Assembly (NCBI GenBank): GCA_022225965.2 | Contig: JAKJXP020000055.1 | Location: 124,001-188,000 of the forward strand | Source of the DNA: Diatrype stigma | Taxonomy: Eukaryota > Ascomycota > Sordariomycetes > Xylariales > Diatrypaceae | Direction: 5' to 3' | DNA: 64,000 nucleotides | Shown: positions 13,162 to 24,101 of the stretch, one piece after another | How positions within the stretch are numbered: the stretch's first letter is position 1 | Layout of the letters: every line of letters starts with the position of its first letter | Notes under the pieces: model-generated | The model's database searches: none | Told to the model about the DNA's origin: nothing | What the model saw: only the letters and a program-made list of their open reading frames with translations | Translations under genes and position numbers: made by a program

Positions 13162-14369
13162 TCAAGACTCCCCCTTGTCGCTAGCGTCGTGATCGGGGTC
13201 ATAGCTGGTTTCTCCCAATAATGTGTTCGGTTGAGAAGTCACGGCCATTTGAGTGGTGGCTTGTGGTTGCGCATGCACAGCCGGACTGCTGGACTGGCCC
13301 CCTGGCGTTTGAGACGGGCTTCGGGTAACCGTCGTGGCAGCATGCAATCGCTGATCCAGCGCTTTCAAGGCCAACGCCCGCCGTCTCTCGGCCTCGGCTC
13401 GGACCCCGCCGGGGGCGTTGCGCTGCAGGAAGTGGTTGCCCGAGGCGGCGGCCGAGACGTCGGCGGGGGAGAAGGGCGCACATATCCGCACGGCTACTAG
13501 GACGTTGAAGATCTGTTCGGAAAGGGCGGCGACGACCGGCTTGGCGGGCCCGGGGAAGAACTCGGCGAAGGCGAACGTCTCGCTTGCGTCGCCGCGCATC
13601 GAGGCGACCTGCGAGGAATCCAGGTCGGGGAAGACGGTCTTGTAGAATCGCAGGTAGGTCCAGCTAGTCAGGAACCCGAAGACGGTGAGCAGGAGCGACG
13701 CGCTGGTCAACAGCGGCGTTATGGCGAGTATGGTGACGATCCCGGTATATAGGAGCGGGAAGCGTGGGACGCGCATGGACAGAACACCCCTGAATAGGGT
13801 GACAGTATGCGCAGGTACGAGTTGGCTGAAAGCAACGAGGAAGGATATCTGTAGCGGAATGGTGCCGGCGATTGTTGTCAAGCTATAAAGGGGCCAGCCA
13901 GATGTTGTCAGCATTGCCACTATGCCACACACACATATATAGCACATATGTTATATGTTCATAACTCGGAGGGTCGGAGAACAGCTACTCACGTCCATCT
14001 CTCGTTCCGCGTCACCGTGAAGAACGAGATTAAGGCCAAGAAGGTCAGGGTGTTCGGGATCAGCGACACCACCAGGAGGAACTTGGCGAACTCCCGGGAA
14101 GACCACGCCCTCTCCAGATACCTACCCCCGTGGTACAGAGCGAGCGCGGCGATAGCCAGGGTGAAGATGTTGTTCTCGACGAGCGTCGTCGTGACGAAGG
14201 TCCACGGGTAGAAGAGCGACAGCTGGGGCACGAGGGTAAGCCACTCGACCACGATCTCGGAATGGGCGGACCATTGGCGATAGCGCACCGCGGCGCTGAG
14301 GACGGACTGCAGGAGCAGTGCACCGAGCAGGATGCGGGTGACGGGCGGTATGTTCCATCGCGGAGGCAT
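13162..14369 (-). CDS. TMEM115-like (DUF1751, rhomboid-like) Golgi membrane protein, 365 aa
   Basis: Polytopic membrane protein of the TMEM115/DUF1751 family, distantly related to rhomboids and reported in animals as a Golgi protein affecting retrograde traffic. Exon 1 is 14369-13993 and exon 2 is 13882-13162. The 110-nt GT-AG intron joins RNERWT to LTTIAGTIPLQ in frame. An AG at about 13917 (TGGCATAG) is an alternative acceptor but breaks frame. The N-terminal 200 residues carry about five or six hydrophobic helices (for example ILLGALLLQSVL, NNIFTLAIAALALYHGG, FLLVVSLIPNTLTFLALISF, FPLLYTGIVTILAITPLL). A family-like SWTYLRFYK and PDLDSSQVASMRGDASETFAFAEFFP stretch follows, split here at the usual soluble boundary. 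The C-terminal 140 residues are S/Q/P-rich and probably cytosolic. No rhomboid Ser-His dyad is evident, so protease activity is not expected. Confidence 0.85.
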
Positions 14370-14436
14370 GGCGGCGGTACGGTGCGGTGCGGTTGCGGTT
14401 GCGGTGCGGGCAGCGTAAGTGATGCCTTATATATTC

Positions 14437-14457
14437 GCTCGTTCGTTCGTTCGTTCG
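14437..14457. repeat. (GTTC)n microsatellite
   Basis: About five GTTC units flanked by CGAG/CTCG, 70-90 nt upstream of the TMEM115-like ATG, probably in its 5' leader. Confidence 0.85.
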
Positions 14458-17400
14458 AGCGGGCGGATGGACAAGACAGACAGTCTGTCGGCCGGTCTGT
14501 CGTTCGTTGTGCAGGTGTCCTTGGAGCCTTGAGGCTTTCTTTTTTCCCTCCCTTCGTTCGAATGGTTCCAGGCAAAAGCGCGTCAACCTGTCCAGAGGGG
14601 GTTTTCTCGCAGTGGTGGAAGCACCGCCCGGAGCACCACCAAAAAGCGACAACCGGCAACCTGATGACAAGTTGGGTCTTGGGCTCTTGGCGGAACGAGA
14701 GGGTGAGCCAGCGCTAATACGTCGTTAATTAGGTAGTACCTAGGTACATACATACATACATACCCGCCAGGCGCTACTACGTGGTCCGAGCTTCCGAGGA
14801 GCGGCAGAACGGCCACAACCTTGAACGCCAAACGGACGGCTCATCAGACCCAAGCTGGAGGTTGTGGGGAATGCCTCCAGTCCAGTCCTGACGGGACTCC
14901 TCCCTCAGCCCCTTGAGCCCTTGCCAGGTCCAGCTTTCCCCCCGTATGCCAGGCTTACCTAATTGACCCTCGATCTTCGATAGGTACCTAGGTAGGTACC
15001 TACCTACATATATATATGTATGTAGCATATCGGATGGCTCAAAATGGCTTGATATACGAAAATATATCACCTATAACCGGATAACCGGTTAGGGGTTCAA
15101 CCCTACCAAGGCTGGCCTACATTGCATACGTGCATATCCGTAGTCAGTTGGCCTCATATACCATCAAAATTGGAATGTGGAATGTGGAATGTGTCTCGGG
15201 ATGAACACTGCTTATACGCAAGTGATCTCGGTATTCTAATTTAGGCACTCTTCGTCATTTATACGAAATGAACGCCAACCAGACGTTACGTTTGCTCGCC
15301 CACTATCGGAGTTTAAACAGCTGTATGAAGGAAGGAATACAGTTATGCCGTCATCATCAAGTTCCTGAAAGTTCTGACTGAGAGTCTTGACCCGAGCATT
15401 TTCTCTCAAGTCGTCGAGCTATGCCAAGCCCTCGGAGAGGAGTTTGTTTGGGCTTACTGCAGCCCAATGACAGCCCGGTAGTCAATATGCGCAGTACAAG
15501 CCCCGGATCGGTATCGTTAACCTTGCTAGTAGATGGTAACAGATGTGACGAAAGATCATTTCTCCTGCTTAGTATTTACGTACCTATGTAACACCTATCG
15601 CAGCTGTTAGCTCATCCTCATCGCCACATAACGGGATTGTGTAGATGGGGGCCGGTCATGTGCAAGATGAGATGCTTTGGTCCTGTTTAGCAGCATTTTC
15701 TTTCCTCTTAATCCTCATCCTACTCTTATGGTGATGCCGGTTCAACTCTCATACCATTAGAAGAGACTGTAAATCTGATTTCTTACATCTAGCTGATAAG
15801 AGCCTTCATGATAAGTAATTGTCCCATCGGACTTTGCCGGAAATCCATCCTATGTAAAGTCCCCATGGGCTGAGACCACAGGAACCCCCCTTGTATTGGA
15901 CCAATCGTTACGGCTTTGCTATACCTAGGCTGGTATATAAGGCCAGCGTAAACATCATATAGCCTGCCAAGCGGAGAATTAAAGCCAGGCAGCATCATCA
16001 ATCGTCTAGACACCGACGGGTCCTCCGGATGCCAACCCTACCTACATCTGCCTACATGCACTATGTAGGTAGGTACCAAGTTATGTGTGTATGCATCCAT
16101 CACGATTCCTTTTATTGGTTCGTGCAGTAGGCATAGGCAAGGGAAGAGCCAGCAAATCACACAGGCTCGTGGACTTTGGTAAACCTATACCCCAGCTATT
16201 AGCTAGGTGACTGGGTGATGACTGACAGAATAACGTTGCTGTCGCCCCCAAGAACGGTCTGGTCACAGCCATGGAAGCCAAGCTAAGAGGCCAACGTAAA
16301 AGGTACTGAAGGTGTAGTACCGATGAAGGCATCCATGATGTATGTATGTACGGAGCATGTAAGTACCCAATGCCGCGCAGATCAACGCCAAGGACCATGC
16401 ATAGTACCTACCTACATAAGATTGCGACCACATCGTCAGATAGGTAGAAGATGCCCCTAACGGTCAGAACCAATGGAAATAGACAAGATGGATAAGCTGA
16501 GCGCGATGATGTTGTGTTCCATTGCTGCCCATGAGGTGAAGCAATGGTATTCCCCGGAGATGTCGAGGGAGACTTCTTCTTCTTGGATGCTGACCTACTA
16601 GGTATGTAGTAGCCCCAAGACAACGGAAGACCCTTGCGGACCAGGCGGACTGGACTGGAGCCCCTGGTGCTCCCTCGCTCTCCATCTGATCTGCTCCTCG
16701 GTAATGGTGGGCCTGTGGGTTGAAACCCGTCACAGTGTACAAGTACGTAACGTGCTTAACCTTAAGCCCAAGGGTACTGTACACTGTACCTACCTAGGTA
16801 GATATCCATGGACGTGTGTAGGTAGGTATGTAACTACATACCTAGTGCCTGGTGATATAAACATCGAGTTAGGAGCTTGCAGGCTGGGTGAAGCTAAACA
16901 TGATCCAATGTTCGCGGCGGCAGAGGCAGACTTACACTGCAGAAGCTGGAGCCCGAGGTTTCAATGTCCAATTCTAAACACTTGTGAACCCTTGCTGCCA
17001 CCTGATGTGTATGTACAATACATGCCGTACACGGGTGGATCCCCGTTGTCAAAACTGCCCGGGCTTGGCCAGCCTTGATTGGACGTTAAAGGTTGGCACA
17101 GTTGAACGGCGGCGGGCCTTTCCTCAAAGCGTGCAAGCATTGAAGGACGGGAATGAATGAATGAACGAATGTGTCTCCTCCCTTGCAGGCAGTCGCAGGT
17201 AGGTAAACTAGAAGGGCTGATAAGAGAGGCGGATATAGTTAGTTCTAGAGTCCCGTCGTCGTGACCTGACCAGATGAACCAGTCAGGAGGTCGATGTTAT
17301 TTATTAAGGACGCGCGCAATAGTGAACTGCAGGTGCACAATACCGCCTCCCCGTCCGCTCTGCTCAGTCAACACCTTAGGTACTAAACTAATGTCAACTC

Positions 17401-18044
17401 ACTCAACTAAGTGGCGCTAGGCAATAGTGGGATATCGCTGGACATATCCACCTATAATTAAGGCGGGTCCCTTTGCCTAGCAAAACTCTGTCTTTTAGGT
17501 GCTCCTGGCCCGTTGCTGGCCCTGTGACAAGATCTCCAGATCTTCCAACCCAGCCAGCCAATGGTTGCAGGTGGAAAGGATGGTAGCAGTGGTATGTTGT
17601 AGATGCCCGGGATAGAAAGCCCTGCAAGAAGCGGTAATGTCATGTCTGGGACGATCCGTCCATCTGATTGAAGGTATTGTACAATAACTACATGCCATGG
17701 AATCATGGATACTTCAAGGCTGTAGTTAGGTGCTGAACATGTGCGGTTGGTATGGTACTACTACCGACATACATAGTAGGTAGGTAAGTACTTAGGTATG
17801 TATGTAGGTAACAGCAAACTCTGGGCGATCACCTTTCTGACATTCGATTCGATGCAACGGGAGTCGAGAAGCTTTTGGGCTTTTGTGCCGCTGCCGTCCG
17901 GTTCTTATTAATACTCTACACCACGGTAGTACGGAGGCACGTCGTAGGGGTGGTAGGTTTGGGCGGATATGGAGGTCCTTCAAGGCACACCAGAAAATCG
18001 TCTCGTCAAATTGAGCACCAATGCACCGTTGTAGCTAGCAGTTA

Positions 18045-18195
18045 TGTAGGTATGTGTGTATGTATGTCGATTTGTCTGTATGTCCGCCTGTACCTGTATG
18101 TCTGTACCTGTGGTCTGTACCGGTACGCGGCGTACGCCTGACCCCATCTGCCCGTGCCTTGTATGTATGTCGATGTGTATGTATGTATACCTGTC
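18045..18195. repeat. TGTATGT/CTGTAC-rich degenerate tandem repeat
   Basis: Around 150 nt of imperfect TGTATGTATGTC, CCTGTACCTGTATGTC and related units, 330-480 nt upstream of the SIF2-like ATG. They create overlapping long open frames on both strands that look non-biological (repeated MYVCRFVCM-like peptides). Confidence 0.7.
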
Positions 18196-18522
18196 TGTAC
18201 GCTGCAAAAGCGCCAGAGCGCCAGACTACCACTGCGCTACGTCGCTACCACGCTACTCAGACTACTGTTATAGACCTTGCGCTAACCGCATCTGGTCCTT
18301 GGAAACTTGATGGGTCCCCGGCCTTAATCGCAGCCCTTCAAGGCTCAGCAGAGCAGGTCTTCTCCATCTTCATTTTCGTGTACGTATTTCCTCTCTGCTT
18401 CAACATCTCGAGACCAGGCCCTACGACATCGACAAGGACGCTTTGCGACAGCCGGACGCTGTGGTACCAATCATCAGACGACTTGCAACCCCCGGTTCCC
18501 CTTTGGAGGCGGATTTCCGACC

Positions 18523-19538
18523 ATGAAGGAGTATTTGGACTCCAACAGAGTCAATTTCTTGATTTGGAGGTACGTTTCCCGTTATTCGAGATTTCTCACG
18601 CACATCCCAAACCGGGCCCCCCTTCGTCAGCAGCAATCACTTCCCTTCACTGCCGGGTGCACGCTACATTGGCTGTTGTCACTCACCGTCGACTACGATT
18701 TTGATTATTGACATGGATTCACAGGTACCTATTGGAAGGAAGTACGTTGTTGATCTTGTTGTTGATGTTTATGTTGATGTCGATGTTGTTGTTTCATGAT
18801 GACATGGAACATTGCACACACGTCGCAGCTGAAAGCTCGCCGACAGCTTTCGATGTGTGCCTGGTAACATGTTGTGGATTGCCGCGTTGAAGCTAACCTG
18901 GCCCTGCAGATTATCGAGAGACGGCCCTCAAGTTCCAAAAAGAGTGGCGTGTCGAAGAACCTCACCGGCAGCTCGAATTTGCGCGACATGTTAAAAGTCA
19001 TGCATTAGTCAATGTCATTAATAAAGGGCTGTTGTACAGCTCGTTAGAGAGAGAGTTTGCACAGTCGCAGCAACAGGTGGGTTTCTCTAAATAGCCTTTC
19101 TGGTGTTTCTAATCCATGTGCATTGCGCTGCGTCGTGCTGTGCTGTGTCAAGCGAAACAAAGAAGCAAACGATTTTTGCTTTTTGCTTCTTGCTTGTTGG
19201 TTTCTGCTTTCTGGCGATGGGGTCGTAATGGATACCAAATTTCACTTCAGGCGGGATCCATTGAAATGGGCACTGATGGGAATTCTGTGCAGGTACCTCA
19301 GGATGCATCAGCCGCGGCCAGTGCCGAGGCGCAGCTAGGGATCTTTGGTCCGGTTTTATCGCATCCACCACAGCAACAACCGCAGCAGGAAGAGCAGCGA
19401 CAAGAGCAGCAGCAGCAGCCGCAATTACAACCGCAGCCGCAGCCGCAGTCACAACAACAGCAACAACCGCAACAGATTGCAGAGGAGCTAAAGCCAAAGC
19501 CAAAGCCAAATCGCGAAGATGAAACCGACAACGCGCTT

Positions 19539-19570
<32 letters not shown>

Positions 19571-21428
19571 AGCAGCTCCGGCGGCAACAACAGCAGCGGT
19601 AGCACCCACAGTAGCACCGGCACCGGCACCGGCATCAGCACCAGTGACAGTCCCGGTCCCAGCACCGGCAGCAGCACCAGCATCTACTATGGAGGACTCG
19701 GCTATGACTACGGCTGCAACCTCTGGAGGCGACCTGGAAAACACCCGAAAGCGTCAAATTGACAGGCAACAGCAGCAACCGCTCGTCAATGGCTCCCCAG
19801 CCAAGCGACAACGCTTGAGCAATGGTAATGGTAACGGGTATGAAAACGGGGTTGATGCAGCCACAGCCACCACCCCGACACCCATGGACATCGACGGGCA
19901 GAGCCACCAAGATGACAACAGCAGCAACGGTGGTGGCAGCAACAACAACCACCTTAACAATGACGATAATAACACTAACCATGCGTACCCGTCCCCACTG
20001 GAAGGCGACCACGCACCCGCCCTGCTTCCCCGAACTGAGGGTCCGGAACAGGGCACGCAGGTGGAAAAGGTCGAAGAACTAGCCACCGAGACCACGTTTG
20101 TTCCCCTGGGCCCTCCAGAAGACAATGCATCAGCCTCTTCACCACTGGCCGCAACACCGCGAATCAGTGGTGAAAACCCACCCATCCTCTTGCATTGCCA
20201 GTGGAACCCCCGGGATCCCACCATCTTGGCGGCTGCTGGTACCGATGCGCTAGCCCGCATCTGGACCGTTTCGCGTGGGGCGTCGACCGACTCCGACCCC
20301 AGTCACGTGAACGGCATTGGCATCGCTCCCCAGTTCCACAGCCTGATCGACGACGATGTGCCCCCGAAGGCCACCGTCACCGCGATGGCTTGGAACTGGG
20401 ACGGCACGGCTATCGCAGTGGCTACCGACTCGGAATTCAAGGGAAGGCTCGGACTTTGGAGCGCTGGCGGAGCTCATCTCCACAACTTCGAAGTGTCTGA
20501 ACCACCTATCATCAAGATCCGCTGGAATCCGAACAATGCCGCTATTCTCGGCATCGCGCCCGATAACGGGGGAAGCCTTATTACGGTTTTTCATGCGGCG
20601 ACGTCCGACACCATGTCGTACTATCTACCTCACCATGACCTAGACTCCGATCCGCTGGATGCTGCTTGGACGAGCGAGACCGACTTCTTACTAGGTGGCG
20701 GCGAGCTGTTGCTGGCTTTGCGCTGCACCGAGACGCAGATTGCTGAAGTTCAGAAGTTCGAGACCCGGAAGGGAGACAGCCTAACACAGATCCATTTCGA
20801 CTGGAGATCTTCGCTGGCAGCTACCTGTGGCGCGAAGGGATTTGTAGACGTAAGATAACCCCTTTGTTCCGAAATATTGTGGTCTCTAACGGGAAGGGCA
20901 TGGGCAGATCTGGAACGCCAATGGAAAGCGACGTGAGATCGAGGCTCACGTGGATGCTGTCACAGCTTTAGCATGGCAACCTTTATCGTCCTCGCCCCCC
21001 ACGGACGAGCGACTACTAGCTTCCGCAGGGGAAGATGGCGCTATCTTCATCTGGAATGCTCTCGCCCTCGAGGGCAAGCCAAAGTGTTCCATGACCATGG
21101 GTCCCCCAATTGTTGCCCTGGCTTTCACACCCGACGGTGCATTTATTGCCGGCGCAACCCACGAGAGAATATTGATCTGGAAGGTCGGCGACCATCTCAT
21201 TCCCCGGGCGAGTTGGAGTCGGGCGCCTCATCCAGGTTGGCTTAGCCCTCGGACCAATCCCGAATCCGAAGAGGAAGATGAGCATTGCCTAGGTTGGGAT
21301 TCGACCGGACACAAGCTCGCCTATGGTGTGAATAGCCGAGTAAGAACTCCCTTCCCCGAATTTGTGGCCATGCCTGTTAGAAGCAGCCAGCTAATCTTTC
21401 CCAGCTTGCCGTCATCAACTTCCGGTGA
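18523..21428 (+). CDS. SIF2/TBL1-like LisH-WD40 corepressor subunit (6 exons, 761 aa)
   Basis: Probable Set3/HDAC-complex scaffold of the Sif2/TBL1 family. Exons: 18523-18569, 18725-18741 (17 nt), 18910-19076, 19251-20849, 20908-21339, 21405-21428. All introns are GT-AG and the frame is kept throughout. The N-terminus (MKEYLDSNRVNFLIWRYLLE, then GNYRETALKFQKEW) is a clear LisH dimerisation motif assembled from three exons. Residues about 110-330 are low complexity: poly-Q, K-P repeats, an Ala-Thr hexanucleotide tract and N-rich stretches. The C-terminal 430 residues hold WD40 blades, for example DPTILAAAGTDALARIWTVS, GTAIAVATDSEFKGRLGLWS, EDGAIFIWNA and IAGATHERILIWKV. The last exon encodes only LAVINFR, as expected for a closing beta strand. 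The expected LisH, linker and WD40 order supports the family call. Complex membership is inferred from yeast and animals. Confidence 0.9.
19541..19570 (+). repeat. (GGCAAC)n hexanucleotide repeat inside the SIF2-like CDS
   Basis: Five tandem GGCAAC units encode alternating Thr-Ala in the disordered linker of the SIF2-like protein, next to CAG/CAA glutamine runs (about 19370-19475). The units are in frame, so length changes of one unit would keep the reading frame. Confidence 0.85.
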
Positions 21429-22297
21429 TCAGACTCACCTATTTCATTTGTCCGAAACTTAGGATACAGTCTCTTGGATCCGATAATTCGAGATGGACCG
21501 TGCAATGTATAATTGCGGTTTCATCGTGCGATGTTTCGGATATACAGTACAGCCCTCATGTCATCATTGGTGTGCTTACGGAGCACAAGACCCGTTTGTT
21601 CGTAGGGTTCACATGATGACACGACAGGCACAGCAATGTCGTAATCTTCGGTGCCCGGGATCAGGCCATGTTGTGCATTTGACCTTGAATGCTGGTATGA
21701 CAGTGCATGCAAAGGGGGCGGTTTATGAACGCGCATCTTACAAGCTGGGCAGGAGGAGCTCATCATCCATGGCACTTTCATCTTATTTCAACACGACATC
21801 TAGCCGAGAACTCGAGCAACTGAGCATCTAGACTTGGTATTGCTGTCCGAAACAGATAAACTTCGCTATACCATCTCCTCGCATTATCTCGCACCGTCAG
21901 CTCTGGATAGCCGAAATGGAAAGTGGCTGGGTTACAACAAACGGAAGGGAGGCTGTGCTGAAAGCTCGGCTTTATCACTATTCAACTATCGTAATGAAAG
22001 TTATGTAATGGCTACGGAGTATAGGGCACCGGCGGGCAGATTCTTGACTAGGGGAGGCTTGATGTGCTGAAACTTGTACCACCAAAATGGCAGGGAGGCG
22101 GGTTACGGAGAGAGCATTGACACTTCGGTATACATAGTAGGCGTCGGAGTTGTATAAATATTGCTTTTTCGTACAACCAAACATAGTTAACATCGATCGT
22201 TTTGGCTCATGTTCTAGGTCCAGGCTCCCAGAAGGGGGTTTCCTTCTTTCTTCCTCGGCTTTCATTATTCCCTGACAATTGAATCACTCATAGGAAT
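21429..22297. other. Convergent intergenic region (SIF2-like and GH51 3' sides)
   Basis: The 870 nt between two convergent genes should contain both 3' UTRs. Short open frames here (21493-21831 plus, 21521-21781 minus) show no domain. No terminator hairpin would be expected for Pol II genes. Confidence 0.4.
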
Positions 22298-24101
22298 CTA
22301 TGCCTTCCACCTGAGCATAGTAAACGAATGCTTCGGGAAGGTGTAGGAACCCCCGCCCTCCCACTTCGACTCAGACAAACCGACCTTCTCCGAGCCCTCG
22401 GTGTTCACATCGTCGAGCTTCTCCCCCGACACCAAGTACACCGTCACATCGCTGCCCACGACGCCCTTGAGCTCGACCTCGAAGTCCTCCGTCTCGTGTA
22501 TATTGACCACGGCCAGGCTCGCGACGCCGTCCTCGCCCACGCTCGCGCTGACGTCGAGCCAGGGGGCGCCGCCGCTCTCGGCCAGCACGCCCTGCAGCCA
22601 GGCCGGGTGGGTCTCGCCGGCGTAGGCGCCGCAGCGGACGTGGGCGGCGACGGTCCAGCCGCGCATGTGGCGGCTGAACAGCAGCAGCGGCCACCAGGTG
22701 GCCTGGCGCACGATCCCGCGCGGGCTCGTCATCAGCGGGCTGATCACGTTGACCGTCTGCGCGATGTTGGCCATGCCCACCCACCGGCTCTGCCGCACGA
22801 ACACGTTCAGCCACACCGCCACCGCCAGCGCGTCGCTCAGCGTGTACCGCTCCTCCGCGCCCTGGTCCCCCGGCGCCCGCGAAGGGTCCCACACGTTCCA
22901 CTCGTCGAAGCAGATCTTGGGCGCGGGCCGCGACAGCGTCGAGGGCGCGCCCGAGCCCGAGGACGTGAGCGCTGCTGCGGAGGAGGAGCCGTTGCTGGTG
23001 CTGCGCTCGATCCGCGCCAGGTCGATCAGCCCCGCGGCGATCTGGATGGCGCGCTCGGCGGTCAGGGGCGCCGTGGCGTTCTTCAGGTGCGACCCGCCCG
23101 CCGCGGTGTAGATGTGGACGCTGTGCAGGTCGACCCAGTCGACGCACTCGCGCAGGACGTGGTGGTCCCAGGAGCTGTGGCCGGTCTCGCCGCACAGCAC
23201 GAGCCGGATGTCCGGGTCGAGCAGGCGCAGGGCCTTGGCCCACTGCGCCGCCTTGCGCGCGTAGTCCTCCTTGGCGAGCTGCTCCACCTGCCAGGGCCCC
23301 CACACCTCGTTGCCCAGCGCCCAGTACCGCACGCCGTAGGGGGCGGCGCGCCCGTTGGCCCGCCGCCGGTTCGCCCAGTACGTGTCCCGCGTGCCGTTGC
23401 AGTACTCGACCCACGCCAGCGCCTCGTCCAGCGTCCCCGTCCCCATGTTCAGGCACAGGTACGGCTCGACGCGCGGCCGGCCCGGGCGCTGCAGCGCCTC
23501 GAGCCAGGACATGAACTCGTCCGTCCCGAACGCGTTGGTCTCCACGCCCAGCCAGGCCAGCTCGGGACGCGAGGGCCGCGATGCCGCGGGCCCGATCCCG
23601 TCCGCCCAGTGGTACGTCGCGCAGAAGTTGCCCCCCGGGTACCGTATCACGGGGATGTCGAGCTCCTGCAGCGCGGCGAGCACGTCCGTCCGGAACCCCG
23701 TCGTCGCGTCCGATAGCCCGTGGGGGTTGCCCGGCTCGTAGATCCCGCCGTAGATGCACCGGCCCATGTGCCTGTCGTTGGGGTGGTCCGACGTCAGCGT
23801 TGCGGTAGTAGTAGCAGTGGTAGTAGTGGTGGTGGGTGGATAAAGAATGTCATTGTTGCGGTTTCTCATGTGGTTCTTTTCTTCCTTTCTGCGAACCTTC
23901 CCCCCCCCCTCTCTCTCTCTTTTCCCATCTTGTAGAAAGCGGGCGGGACGCACGTAGGAAAGGAAAGGAATGAATGTATGGCTTGGCTTACTCGGTGAAT
24001 CCGCCGTAGATCATCGGATCGATCTTAGACAGCCGCTTGCTGGGGTCCACCTCCACAAGCGGGGTCTCGCCCGCGGCGGTGCTCTTAGTGAAGGTTGTCA
24101 T
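22298..24101 (-). CDS. Intracellular GH51 alpha-L-arabinofuranosidase (2 exons, 527 aa)
   Basis: Glycoside hydrolase family 51 enzyme, releasing terminal alpha-L-arabinofuranosyl residues from arabinan or arabinoxylan fragments by a retaining mechanism. Exon 1 is 24101-23992 and exon 2 is 23771-22298. The 220-nt intron rejoins MIYGGFTE to HMGRCIYGGIY, the conserved GH51 start. Visible motifs are the PVIRYPGGNF strand, the acid/base glutamate in WALGNEVWG (about E192) and the nucleophile in ICFDEWNVW (about E327). The C-terminal beta domain ends in SFTMLRWKA. The ATG chosen opens MTTFTKSTAAGETPLVEVDP. No signal peptide is present and the length matches intracellular GH51 enzymes, so a cytosolic role on imported oligosaccharides is inferred. 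Exon 2 is very GC-rich and throws two antisense or shifted shadow frames of 462 codons. A serine-rich insert lies near residues 295-318. Confidence 0.95.

Larger units (their letters stand above)
14370..18522. other. Intergenic region between TMEM115-like and SIF2-like genes
   Basis: This 4.1-kb spacer separates two divergently transcribed genes, so both promoters should lie in it. A GTTC tetranucleotide run at 14437-14457 sits just upstream of the TMEM115-like start. TACCTAGGTAGGTACC palindromes occur near 14984-15006 and 16786-16830. A TGTATGT/CCTGTA-rich tract lies at 18045-18195. Open frames here are short, and none resembles a known protein. Confidence 0.4.

Noticed and set aside
18054..18704. 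216-codon plus-strand frame before and over the SIF2-like start
   Set aside because: Its first third is a TGTATG tandem-repeat product, and the rest is the SIF2-like leader, first exon and intron read in another frame.
22328..23759. Two 462-codon open frames overlapping the GH51 exon (22328-23716 plus; 22371-23759 minus)
   Set aside because: They are Arg/Ala/Pro/Gly-rich shadows of a GC-rich exon whose true frame carries clear GH51 catalytic motifs.
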